DNA of 64,000 bases from Trema orientale (taxonomy: Eukaryota > Streptophyta > Magnoliopsida > Rosales > Cannabaceae), in contig JXTC01000285.1 in the NCBI GenBank assembly GCA_002914845.1, positions 112,679 to 176,678 of the forward strand, in the 5' to 3' direction. The notes below the pieces were generated by a model. It ran no database searches. It worked only from the letters and a program-made list of their open reading frames with translations, and had not been told where the DNA came from. Position 1 is the stretch's first letter. Every line of letters begins with the position of its first letter. Positions 1 through 11,935 of the stretch are shown here, piece by piece. The translations under genes were made by a program, and so were the position numbers.

Positions 1-525
1 CCATAATAGAAAAAGCTATAAACCAAGTCCAAATATAGGATTACAAGGTCAAGATCTGGAGTGGACGATCAGAGTTTGAGAAATCTTCATGTGAAGACTG
101 CATGATTTGTTCGGCTAATAAATACGCATTTAGGAATGTTCCTCAGGTGCATTTGTTTATTTGTTCAATTAATTTAGCGTTTTCTAGCTACTAAGCAATC
201 ACGTGGCCACATGTGATCCATGTCTTAGGATCTTGTACCCAATATCTCGAATGACTCATTTCAGGTATATGTGATGACAAATTTATTTATTTACCACTAA
301 CCAGTTAAAAAATAAATAAATATGGAATGAAAATTGTGAGTTTCAATTTAAAAACTATTTACAAGGAGGCAATATTCCACTTGGGAAACATGCAAATTGC
401 AACTATCACTATCAGCTCCCGTGTCTTCAAGTTGATTACTCTATAAAATGAGCCAAAATTAAAACCTAAAAGTCTGCCTCGAAATAATAACTAATTTTCT
501 TTAGGTCCAAGACCATCTCCTCTGA
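1..525. other. AT-rich intergenic DNA, nothing recognised
   Basis: No reading frame, RNA gene or clear repeat could be supported here. The stretch is AT-rich and ends at the left terminal repeat of a MITE. Confidence 0.5.
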
Positions 526-1342
526 GGGCATCTCCAACGGGAGTGGTGCGGCAATGCTAAATTTTAGCGGTTTTAAAAAAAAAAAAAAAATCTTGTTTCA
601 ATGGTATGCCAAAATTTGGCACTTTTTTTAGCATATGTCAAAATTAGTGCCAAATATTACAAAAATATTATCCAAATTTACACATATATCATCTTATAAT
701 CACGTAAATATCATTATTATAATTACATAAATACAACTAATTATATAAAGAGAGTGATATTATTTTGGTAAAGCTCCAAATTATTTGTTCATTTATATTT
801 TCCCCTATTTTGCCTATTAAATTAGAACTAGTATATTAATGATGTGATAATAAATTTATTTATTTTTTTACTTTGTTTAAAATATAATAGTAGTTGAATG
901 GTTAATTTGAGGTGGTTAAAATTTTTTATTTATATTTTTATCTTATAAAGCCTATAAATTGGAGGGTACCAATTCTCCATTCATCTCACTTTCTCTCATC
1001 TTTCTTTCATCTCTCTTCTCTGTTTCCTCTTTATTTCTATCCATAGTGGTGGTTAGATGGTTAAGTTGGAGGTAATTAAATAATTTTTTTATTCATATTT
1101 TTTTCTTTGTTTTCCCTATAAATTGAAAGTAGTTAAATATTAATATGTGATCTAAATTTTTACTTTGTATAAATATAGTAATGCTTGGATGCTAGTAAAT
1201 ATTTATAATTCAAATGAGTAAAATATGAATTATATATATATATTAAAATATTGATATGGCAATTTTTTTAGCACACATTCGTTGGAGCAAAATCCAAAAA
1301 ATAAGTGCCAAATTGGCATTGGTGTTTGCATTGGAGATGCTC
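526..1342. mobile_element. MITE with GGGCATCTCCAA-type ends
   Basis: The left end reads gggcatctccaacgg and the right end cattggagatgctc, which are near-perfect inverted repeats of about 13 bp. Inside lies about 800 bp of AT-rich non-coding DNA in which tgccaaat/atttggca motifs recur near both ends. Elements with GAGCATCTCCAA ends are common in plant genomes and are usually non-autonomous DNA transposons. I could not find an exact target duplication, so the superfamily is open. Confidence 0.7.
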
Positions 1343-4306
1343 TAATGCATAATGCCAATATTAGCACTATATTTGACCGAAAAGTAACAAAATACAATTG
1401 AATTACTTTTTTATTTTCAGCTACTCTTTCATAAATTATAACATCCCCTAGTTTAATTATATTGTCATATACAGTTAAACTATGAAGTATTATTCTTCTT
1501 AAACTATATCTTTAGTTTTATAAAAAAGTTGGCAAATTTGAACTTTTAAAAACCTTTAAACAAAAGCAACTATATGGCATTTCTTGCTAAAAGTGTCTTT
1601 ACAAAATGTATAATCAAAAGAGGTTTTCATCAGACTATTTTGCTATCAGCAGTAGTATTTTCATCACACCCAAAATACTGTAATAAAAAAAGTCACCCAC
1701 AAGTCAAGCTCGTCCACATCTATATAATCATGGTAACAAAAGGCAAGCTAGGCAACCAGCTAGTCAACACCAAAATGTGCCTCTTCATCTGCATCACAAG
1801 ACTAAAATGAGCTAAAGTTCAGTAAGTAAAAAATATGTATGGTTATTTAAAATCTCATCCAGTTCCCATTGTACACTTTTATTTCTTAAACATTTGAGTC
1901 CATGTATTTTCTCAAAAAAATATTCATAGTCAGGCCCCTTAGCACATTGTTAGTCTCGTAAGTTGATAGACCATGATAACATTGTACAGAAACTCTGACC
2001 ACTAGTAAAAATAAGGTGCGGCCGTCGTGTGAGGTTTTTTTTTTTTAAAAACTCCTTCTCTCATCAAAGGAGCATCCTACACTGTGCTAATATTATCCTG
2101 CTTCAACGAGATACATCATAAGATCCGCAAATCCCGCTTCAACGGGAGAGTCTGCATTAGCATACTTATCTACCCAGCTACGATAGACTAACAATTGTAA
2201 TTAAAACTTATCTTATAAAATTAGTACAATGGTACTCACTTTCAAATACTCTGTAATGAAATTTTTAATTTATATGTAAGACATGCCATTCATATGTCAT
2301 TTTATAACTTTTAAAAATAAATAAGTTTCCATAATGACATCTTCCATGTAGTTCTTGTGATGCAGTTGTAAATCTTTACTTATCTTGTGTCCTGAGTAGA
2401 AATTGATAGTGGAAAAGGTCAATATCCTCTAAAGACTGGTATGCTAATCACCTGTCATAAATTACTATTATTCAAGATGCACATTTTTCTAAAAGAATGC
2501 ATCAAGTACTTGAACAAGACCGAAATCACAACTTTTACCAAATTTGGATACTTGATCATAAAATGACTCGAAAGTATACAAATCACTTAAGGTACTTAGC
2601 AGCCAATAACTAGCATTGAAAAACTGTTCAAAAAGTATTAAAATATGAATGCTAGTTTATTAGTACAAAAATGATTCAAAATGGCACATAATTTTGTAAA
2701 AACTAGTCCATTTGCCCCTAAATGGTTTCATTTGATTTTAAAAATATTTGGACAACACCTCCCCAGTTTTTGGGACATTCTCACACCAATTAAATCATGA
2801 ATATAGACGTACAAGAATAATCTACAAGCCAATTCTCTCATATACACATCAAAAAAAATATTTAGAATAATATAGAAGCACATTTGAAATATTTTCAGTT
2901 TAGACAAGTTTAAAACAATTTTTGCACTTGTCTATAGTTACAACCAGCAAGTAAATGAATGTTGTATATATAAAAGGATCAATATATTACACATTCTATA
3001 TAAAGAAATCAGATTACAAGTGTAGACAACTTATTCCAACAATGAAAACAATAAAATTATTTTTATTTTAAGAAAACATATGTTTAGTTTGAATTTTGAA
3101 TCTTCTCTTGCTATTTTCAATTTCCGCGTTTTATGATTATTTGTTTTGTCCATGTATTCCGAACTCTGAAGTTTGTAATTAATATGGGTATCCCTTGCTA
3201 GCTGACTCGGCCATTACTTACTTGCGAAATACATAACTATACCGGCCCACCAACCATTATTGTCCTCTCATGGATTTTTAACTTGTACACATCAAATATG
3301 AGCCTCTTCTCTAATTCTCTTCTGTGTACGAGGAGCAGGGAATATACGATTTCGAAAGAAGGAAAAAAGAAAAAAATGGGAATAAATTGTTTATGTGTAT
3401 ATTTTTTTTATAGAGGCATCAGTGTCTCATATTCGAATGGACCGTGGTAGAATTCATATAAATTCCATCTTTATAGAGAGTAGAGATTAGTCACTCGTGT
3501 AGTTTTCCACTATAAAACTATTCTTAATACTGAATTCACTACACTTTCATTCTCGTGTCTCAATCTTTCACACATAGATTTCAATATTTCATTAAAATAT
3601 TTCATATTTTAATTATATTACAAAGTATAACAAAATTCACATGTTAAATAATAAGATAAAATAACGGAAAAAAGAATAAATTTAGCATTCTCTATGATAA
3701 TGTCCCAAATTCTAAATCATTGGCTCACTTTTTCTGATCACACCAGAAAGCACGTCCACCTAACTTTACCGTGTTCAACTACTATAAATTAGAATATGGT
3801 AAAAATCGCCAAGCTGAGAAAAATATTCAACTTCTTTTTTTTTTTTCAAGCTTTTTCTCTTTGTAGAAGACAAAATGACAGTGTCTCTATACTTTGTATA
3901 GTAGAGGGGTCCAGTATGAATAATATTGATACGGTGGTCCCAATGGAAAAGACGAGTTATAATCATGAGTAGGTTGATCTATTTCTCTTATTTTATAGAC
4001 AAATAAATAAATAAAAGATACATCTATTATTTCTACTTTCCAGTCAGACCAATTTCTTAAGCCTCCTCCAACCACTCCTTTCAGTTCCTCTGCTCATTTT
4101 TTCTGTCCCTTTTTTTTTTTTTTTTTCTGGTTCTGTTTTGTTTTCGTATTTAATTTGATAGTTTGAAAAAATGATGAAATAAAGACATTTACAGCTCAAT
4201 GTTTTTGAGAAGAGTGCTCCCAATGTTCTTTGGCTGCCCAAAGTACAAGAGTCACTGTTAACGAACGTAACTTTTCAGACATATGAAAACATTTGCTAAA
4301 AGCTAT
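1343..4306. other. intergenic DNA without recognised genes
   Basis: About 3 kb of AT-rich sequence. Short open frames occur but lack homology that I can recognise, codon structure or splice partners. No element boundaries were resolved. Confidence 0.5.
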
Positions 4307-4664
4307 GTCCCGTTTGTTTCAACCATTCCATTCCATTGGAATAGAAAATCTATTTGAATGTGTGTTTGTTTTAATAATTCAGTTTTTCCATTCAAATGAT
4401 CTTTTAGAATGTGTGTTTGTTTCAACAATTCAGTTTTTCCATTCAAATGGTCCATCCAAAAAGTTAACCATTGGAATGATTTTTTTGTGTCTTGAATGAG
4501 AATGGAGGGGGGAGGTGTTTTTGAATGGTCCATTCTAATGCTTCCATTCTAATTACAACACACTCCACTATTTTTTCCATTCAAATTTCTCCCATTCCAA
4601 TTATAACCCATTCTACAATTTCTATTCAAATACACACATTCAAATAGGCGAACCAAACAGGCCC
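4307..4664. mobile_element. MITE with gtttggttc-type ends and internal 48-bp repeat
   Basis: Left end gtcccgtttgtttcaacc pairs with right end gaaccaaacaggccc. Between them a unit of about 48 bp, starting gaatgtgtgtttgttt and running through cagtttttccattcaaatg, occurs twice in tandem (about 4358-4455), and ccattc/gaatgg motifs recur throughout. The layout fits a non-autonomous DNA transposon. No exact target duplication was established. Confidence 0.65.
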
Positions 4665-4810
4665 ATATATTTTCATCGAGCTTTCTATTGTATGAGCAGT
4701 GTAAATAAACTACTTGTAGGAGCAGTTAGGCTGACCGTTTGATGAAGATCTGATGGTTGGAATCAGTAGGAGGGCTTCTGTTTTATTGTATATATAACAT
4801 TCGGAATTAG

Positions 4811-5305
4811 GATAAATGACCTTGTTGATTAAGAAAAGTCACACTTTAGTCCTTACACAATATATTGCGTTATTTTGGTCCTTAAACTATTAAAAAAGTT
4901 TCATTTTAGTTTTTCTTATTATATATTTTGTTTTGTTCTTAATATTGTTTTATTCTTAATAGAATGAGCATATGAGACACATTTGATATTCTGTTGTATT
5001 TATTTCATATCCAAAAGCATAGTCCAATGCAATAAAGAGGTTAAAATATGAATTGAAACAATTTAAAAATAATTAGTTGCACAATACAATATCGAATTGT
5101 CCAAAATGCAATATTTTGTTGAAATCATTAATACAGAATGAGAAATGCAATTATGTGCTCATTATGGTAAGAATCAAACAACATGTATAGCAAAAAGGAC
5201 TAAAATGTAACATTTTTACTAGTTTAAGAACAAATACAACGCAATTTAAAGTTTAAGAACCAAAGTGAGACTTTCTCCTTAGTTTAGGGTAATAAAGTCA
5301 TTTAT
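4811..5305. mobile_element. inverted-repeat element with gataaatgac ends
   Basis: gataaatgacctt at the left and aagtcatttatc at the right are inverted copies. Inner blocks (aaaagtcacactttagtcc against accaaagtgagactttct) also pair loosely. The trinucleotide tta lies next to both ends, as expected for PIF/Harbinger-type insertion, but the left copy has one extra base, so this is tentative. Confidence 0.5.
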
Positions 5306-7319
5306 CTTACAAAATTATATCTTTTAAAAGTAACTTCGTTAACGCTAATTATGAAAATCCTAAAATCCTGAAAAAGCACGATGCACGGGCTGAATGATCA
5401 TAGACCAGTTGCTTTTCTGGAAGGTTGAACGATGAACGAGACCAGCGGCTTCTGGAGGGCTGAAGGATTAATGTTGTTTCTTTATTTGGTATAGGACGCA
5501 AATAATTTTGATGAATTACATTAGCATATTCTCCTTTGATAAATCTTGAGATTATTCTCCAATCTTTTATGTTATTCTATTTTGATCGACTCCTACGCAT
5601 CTCTAAAGGGGCTTTTTCTTCCCAAATCACCCTATTAAAGGTTTGAATCAAACAATATTAGACTATTAGTGACTGCCCTCTAAACTATATAGGAGCATAT
5701 CTAGACCATTCATAAAAACTTGTGCTAATCAGAAAACCTCCTCATTCTCCCATCTTCTTCTCCTTCAAAACCTTTCTGTAAATGTTAGAATTCAATGTTT
5801 TTTTATAATATATGGGTGGACATTTTGGATTCGATTTCTAAGTCAATTGAATTTTCGATTTAAGTTCAAAGTTTAATGATTTGTATACAAATTAATCAAA
5901 TAATTAAGTTCCAAATAGCTGGACAAATTCCTCGTCTGTGTATGCTCCATAGAAGATTTTGGAGGTGTGAGGACTTTTGGACTACGTTTGGATCCTAAAT
6001 TTTTAGAGAAAGAAAAAAAAAATACATTCCAATAAATTTTATTTTCTCTTATTTAGATTCAAATAAAAAATAATAGATTTTTTTTTAAAAAAAAAAAGCA
6101 AAACTTAAATTTCATTTTTTAATATATAGAATTCGGACACATTAAATGACAAAGACAAAAGTTCTAAAATAAAATTCTATAAAATTTTAGGATACTCTTT
6201 TTTTTTTCCCTTAACTTTTTCCTCATAATTTCTTTTCCTTCAAAGTCCAGGTTCCAAACAGAGCGTGATGATTCAAGAAGAAAAGGTCCATCCTTGTAAA
6301 TTCTTTTTCGGACTTAGGAGTATTCCCGGCTGAACTAAGTAACTAACAGAGTAATCCCACCCTCAGTAAGCGTGTTTAATCCCATGTCAGGGAGAGTAGG
6401 TTGTTAAAGGAATCTTGTGGGTCCTACTTATCTAAACCATCCAACTTATTCTTATAGGTACGTTTAATATGCCTGCACGTACAATAGGGAACTCCTAACA
6501 TGAAGAATATAAACTTAGGCGTACAGTGTACGACATTTAAAATTACAGCAATGTGACACTGCCTTTTGATCTCAATACACATTTCAAATTACATTATAGT
6601 TTGTCAAACACACAATTTTTTTTTATATAAGATTTTGCCATCAATACAACTGAAAAGTGATTCTTTTTTTCTTTTTCTTTTCAAAATACTAAACTAGCCC
6701 ACAATAAATTTTTATTTTTATTATTTTTTTAAATCTTTCAAAATGGGTTAAGCAGGAAACTTCATTTATATGCTTAGGAGGAAATTAGGCTCAACGGTAG
6801 TTTAAGTTTTTATCCTTAGCAGTATTTTTTTTTAATTTACAAGAGTTTTTATTATAAATTTTCAAATTGTCCCTAATTTCTCAGAAATTAGTTGAGGTTT
6901 AACTACTAAGTACTAAGTATATGAGTTCTTTCAACGGATTGGTTGAGGCTTAACTATTGACTAATTGAGGTTAATAAGCCCAAAAGAAGGGTATATTTGG
7001 TAAAAATTACAATATTTTATGTAATTGCTATATGACATAAGTTAAGTTCTAGAACTGCAATTTATAAAATAACCTTTTTTTTAGGGACACTAACGAAAAT
7101 TAATATTTACCACTTTTAGCAACCAAACTTCTTTTTTATAATTGATTTGAGAAAGGACAAATTACAAACAATATTGACTTTTTCTGGAGGGAAAAAAAAG
7201 TGGTACGACCTGGGGCAAAATTTTGATCTACCGAGCCATTTTGCTATACTGTTTAGAAAGGGAACATGTACTAAACAACTCAAAATTTGACTATTTTGCT
7301 AAGAAGCCCTAAGTTTAGG
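5306..7319. other. intergenic DNA, weak repeat fragments
   Basis: AT-rich DNA without supported genes. A MITE-like inverted pair is seen at about 5982-6264 (left tacgtttggatcc, right gttccaaacagagcg). Sequence at 7200-7315 (ccattttgctata, acatgtactaaa) loosely resembles an arm of the foldback family at 40948-42074. Confidence 0.4.
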
Positions 7320-7641
7320 CTTTGTTTGGTACGAAGGAAAAAATATGAGAGAAAGAAAATAAGAGCGATAGAAAGGAATAATATTTTTCAAAGTGTTATT
7401 TGGTTTGTAAGAAGGAATGAAAATGGACATTTGATAAAATTACAATTTGGTTATTTTAAATAAATTAATATTTGCAAACTAAGGGCAAATTAGTAATTTT
7501 ATTTATTAATTCTAAGTGTTACAAGCTTTCTTTCCATTTTCTCTCCATTTTGATGAGAATAAATTATGGTAGGCCTCACTCTTAAAATTTTTTCTCCTTT
7601 TTCCTTTCTACCCTATTTTCTCTCCTACCAACCAAACAAGG
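7320..7641. mobile_element. MITE, 322 bp
   Basis: ctttgtttggtacgaagga at the left is the inverted partner of tcctaccaaccaaacaagg at the right. The body is purine-rich on the left (gagagaaagaaaataag) and pyrimidine-rich on the right (cctattttctctcc), so the element can fold on itself. Flanking target duplication is not convincing (tta against taa). Confidence 0.65.
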
Positions 7642-8764
7642 TAATTATCACTTTCTCTTTATTTTTCACTCAAACTTTTTTTTTCTCTTCCTTTATTTAT
7701 TTTTCTTTTCTCCATATGTATAATATTAATATCTATAACATGAGCAGATCATGTAGACTTTTTTTTTAAAAAAAAAAAAGTGTTACGCGTAACGACTAAA
7801 ACCTATATATATTCCTAATATTCTCTTCTAAAATACACAGAAATCTCCTATTAAATTTCTCTTTTTTCTCTCATAGTTGCTAAGTTTTTTTTTGTGATTT
7901 TAAGAATTTTCTCTTAGTTTTCTTTAATATTCAAGAAGAAAGTAAACTTTTTGAAACTTTCTTTGCTCTAAGATTGCAATTTTCGCTACTGTTGGATCAG
8001 ATTTCAATATATAATATCTAGGGTTAGAAAATTATTTAGAGTTTGAAATTTTTATGAGATACTATTTTATATGTCTATATGCATTCTGTAAATTTTTAAG
8101 TTCATATCTTACTCTTATGGTTTTATATAAATCTTTTAATACATGCTGGTCGTTGTCTAAGAAAACCTAATAGATAGATGCTATCAAATTTGTTCAAAGG
8201 TAAACGTTTATAATTTGTGGTGAAATGTTGGTTTATATATTGGCTTATATTCTGGAAAGTTTTATAGTCATAGAAGTTTATTTCTATTTGTTATTAATTT
8301 TTCTTTGTGCATTGTTCTAAACATCAATAAATCTGACAACTTTAGTTTTTCGGTCTTTATTCAAAACCTATTCTATTGATATTGTTTCAACTTAAAAATT
8401 TTATTGGATATTAATATATGTGTTATTAGAGTCTCAAAATATTGTCATGATTTTTGAAATTTATATTATTCTGCTAATTTAGGTGCTGATATAGAATTAT
8501 AAGAATTTTAAGTGCTATTTAATGGTCAATTTTAAAATCCCCAATTTTTTGGGTATGTTGTCTCCGTTAATTTCCAGGTTCATTTGATGTATGAAAAATT
8601 CTAGTAAATTCTAACATTGCTTGTTGGTCATGATTTTAACAGTTTTATCATATTACAAGCTTTAGATTTAAAATTAGAAAAAATGTGCAAAATCTTATTT
8701 ATAAATTCTAATAATTTTTCTGGATCTTTGTTACATGTTCTAATGAGCTCTGCAAAGTTTTAGA
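7642..8764. other. intergenic DNA, nothing recognised
   Basis: AT-rich stretch with poly(T)/poly(A) runs near 7760-7780. No gene or complete repeat was resolved. Confidence 0.45.
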
Positions 8765-8772
8765 ATAAATAG

Positions 8773-9485
8773 TAGGGGTGTTCAAAAAAATCGCCAAACC
8801 GTGGAAACCGCCCAATCCAATCCAAACCGCTCAATTCGCGCGGTTTTTCTTTTTAGATGGCCGGTTACGGATTAGAAAATATGAAAACCGACTTAGCCGG
8901 TTTGGTTTTCGGTTTTAGAAAAATTCGGTCGGATTCAAACCGAACCGGCCAATAAGTTTGTATATGTATTTTTTTTAAAATGTATATTAATAGTTTAAAA
9001 TTTAAGCTTATTCATTCTAATTGAGTAATGATTTCTCTTAGCTTATTTAGGACTATGTTACTTAAGACTCTTATGATATTTTAGACTTTAAGTCTTGTTG
9101 TTGTGATATGTTTAAGATTAAAGACTTTAAGTTTACTATTCAATTTTGATTAAGTTGTAAGTTGTAACTAAAATTTAAGTTTACTATGACTTTCGATTTG
9201 GTTATTGCTTTTAACTATGTTATGGTTTCGTTTTATATTTGGACTTTATATTTTAGATGAAATATGATTATGATATGAGCTTAGTTGATATTGTATTAAT
9301 TCCAATTTTGTAAGTTTTCAAACCGCGGAAACCGCCCAAACCGGCCGCAAAAATGTAGGTACAGTTTGGCCGGTTTGAATCGATAAACCCAAACCGCACG
9401 GATTGATAAACCGGCCAAACCGCACATTCGGATTAGTTTCTGGATTGACGATTTAGACCGTCCAAACCGGCGATGAACACCCCTA
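8773..9485. mobile_element. hAT-type MITE with perfect 8-bp target duplication
   Basis: The ends are taggggtgttca (8773-8784) and tgaacacccta-type tgaacacccct plus a (9474-9485), a 12-bp perfect inverted repeat. They are flanked by ataaatag at 8765-8772 and again at 9486-9493, an exact 8-bp duplication typical of hAT transposition. The 713-bp body holds subterminal repeats of aaaccg/cggttt (about 8800-8945 and 9318-9470) and no coding frame. It is therefore a non-autonomous element mobilised by a transposase from elsewhere. Confidence 0.9.
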
Positions 9486-9745
9486 ATAAATAGAGTTATG
9501 TATTAGAATCTAAAATTCTTTAAGTATGCATTGCTCCCTGAATTTTACATTTTTGGCTATGTTATAAAAATGATTTTATGATTTAATATTGTGGGTATTT
9601 TTAGACACATGAAATATATTTCTTTTAAATAATGATAGCATATGTTAATATATGTAATGACTATTGTTGCATAAATAATAGTAAAAAAGGATAATGAAGA
9701 GGAACGTGATTTCTACAAGGTTGAGAGTCAGGTATTCTGCTGCAA

Positions 9746-10023
9746 GCAATAAGAAACTTTTCTAAGGATCAAAAGTAAATAATCTCACCCTATGTGTTTA
9801 TGTGGTGCAATTGCGACCTTTATGATATATTGTTATGTACTCTACATTATTAGTTTTCATTAAGTATGATAAGTATGCCATATGGCAATAAGAAACTTTT
9901 CTAAGGATCAAAAGTAAATAATCTCACCCTATGTATTTATGTGGTGCAATTGCGACCTTTATGATATATTGTTATGTACTCTACATTATTAGTTTTCATT
10001 AAGTATGATAAGTATGCCATATG
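9746..10023. repeat. 139-bp direct tandem duplication
   Basis: Bases 9746-9884 and 9885-10023 are two adjacent copies starting gcaataagaaacttttc and ending agtatgccatatg, with about one difference (tatgtgtttat against tatgtatttat). The near identity implies a recent local duplication. No gene is involved. Confidence 0.95.
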
Positions 10024-10835
10024 CATATACAAGCATTATATAAATTGCACGAAATATTATGATTTTCAAAGGGATGATTTTTAAAAACACTATGTATCCT
10101 AAACTATGTTCAAATGAAAAATGATTTCTCCTTAAGTATTTGTTAAGTTTTTGAAAGAAGTATGGGCACCCGACTAACTGATCTACAGTCATTATGTTAA
10201 GAATGAATGTTTAAAATGTGATGCTAGATATTGTAATATGATAGCTATATGGGATTCAAATAGCTATAAGGTCACATATGCTTGTCATGACACCAAATTT
10301 ATGGCCCATCACTTCTGATAGACTTGGCATTATACTATGTTGAGCTCAAATGTGAAAGTTTTACGAAATGAAAATGTCTATAAAGAAAAAATATTTTCAA
10401 AGAAGAGTATATATACCGATGGTTTTAAAGTGCACTATTCATGAAACATGACTTTAATTGCATGCATGAGATTTGTTTACTGGGCGCAAGTTTATTACAT
10501 TCCTTCAAAATTTTTAGATGAGCAGTAAATTACTAGAGATTGGCTGGCGACAGCGATGGAATTCTGAATGGCATTAGGATGTTTTAATCGACTTTATGTT
10601 TTATTTTCTAGTATTTTGATTTTGGATTAAAAGTTAGATTTTCTATTTTCATGGACTATTTGACTATTAAAATTTCTATTTTCATAAGTATTTCAATAAG
10701 AAGTTTTTCAGTTTAATTATAAATTTTTTTAAAAAAAAGTTGTGACCGAATTTTCTGCTTCTATATGATAAGATGAATACGAAATTTAATATTTTCTAAC
10801 TTAGATACATATCTAAATTAAGGGATGTTACTAAA
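10024..10835. other. intergenic DNA, nothing recognised
   Basis: AT-rich sequence without supported genes or repeat boundaries. Confidence 0.45.
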
Positions 10836-11187
10836 CATGGCCTTAATATCTACGGGTTTTTAGCCAAATGGCCGAATTTTGAATTATAATTTTCATAATG
10901 ACCATTTTTCAAACACTTTTTAAAAATTGGCTGGATTTTGAAAGTTACTTAAAAAATAGTCCTTTTTCATATTTAATATATCAAAATATATTAATTTATT
11001 TTTTTAAAATAGATTTATTTTTTTGAAAATTGATTTACTTTATAAAAAATAGATCAACTTAACAAGGGCCATTTTTTATCAAAATAAAATTATAAAATGC
11101 TCATTTATTAAATAGGTGTAAAAAAAAGGGTTATTTTTTAAATTGATCTTTAAAAAAGTCATTTCTTATAAATACTCTATTATCTAA
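10836..11187. repeat. dispersed repeat family A, copy 1
   Basis: Contains tttttagccaaatggccg then aattttgaat, a block with aaaaattggctggatttt, and atatttaatatatcaaaat. The same ordered blocks are seen at 38068-38340, and a weaker copy lies at about 40185-40340. At the first two loci this repeat sits directly left of a copy of foldback family B. Confidence 0.6.
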
Positions 11188-11935
11188 GAGGAAACTTGAT
11201 TTTTTAAGGTAATTTAAAAAAAAAATTGAAAAATCCCAGATTTTAAAATTATTTGAAAAATCCCGGATTTTAATTAGAAAAATACTACTTTTAAAAGAAT
11301 TTAAAAAAATACCACTTTTTATTAATTGATGAGATACTTGAAGTAACTAATCAAGTTACCTTAGGTAAGTGGACCAGTTACCTCGAGTGCTATTGAAAAA
11401 TACAAATTTTGAATAAAATATGGTATTTTTCTAAATATTCATTAAAATTATTATTTTTCTAAAAACTTTTTAAAAAGTGATATTTTTAGTCCATACAGAA
11501 TTTTTCAATTTTTGGTACTTTGGGCTGGATTTTTGAAAGAAGCCCAATGTCTAATCATGGTCTATACTTATTGGGGCTTCTTACAAAATTCCAGGCCCAA
11601 AGTACCAAAAATTGAAAAATCTTGGATGGACTGAATTTTTTATCCTGAATTGATTTAGAAAAATATTATTTTTTAAAAGTTTTTTAGAAAAATAACAATT
11701 TTAATAAATATTTAGCAAAATATTACTTTTTCTTCAAAATTGGTATTTTTCAGTGGTGCTCAATGTAACTTGATTGGTTACTTTAAGTATCTCGTCAATT
11801 AATAAAAAATGGTATTTTTCTAAATACTTTTAAAATGGTATTTTTCTAATTAAAATCTGGGATTTTTTAAATAATTTCAAAATCTAAGATTTTTCAATTT
11901 TAAAAAAAAATTGCCATAAAAAATCAAATTTCCTC
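11188..11935. repeat. 748-bp palindromic (foldback) element, family B
   Basis: Two arms of about 350 bp are imperfect inverted copies around a spacer of about 25 bp near 11545-11571. Paired landmarks are gaggaaacttgattttt with aaatcaaatttcctc, ttaattgatgagatac with tatctcgtcaattaat, and ctttgggctgga next to aagaagccc with gggcttctt. No coding frame. Half-copies occur at 38341-38730 and 39385-39790. Confidence 0.8.

Noticed and set aside
9746..10023. possible CRISPR-like or satellite array
   Set aside because: Only two adjacent 139-bp copies without spacers; a simple tandem duplication in a plant genome.
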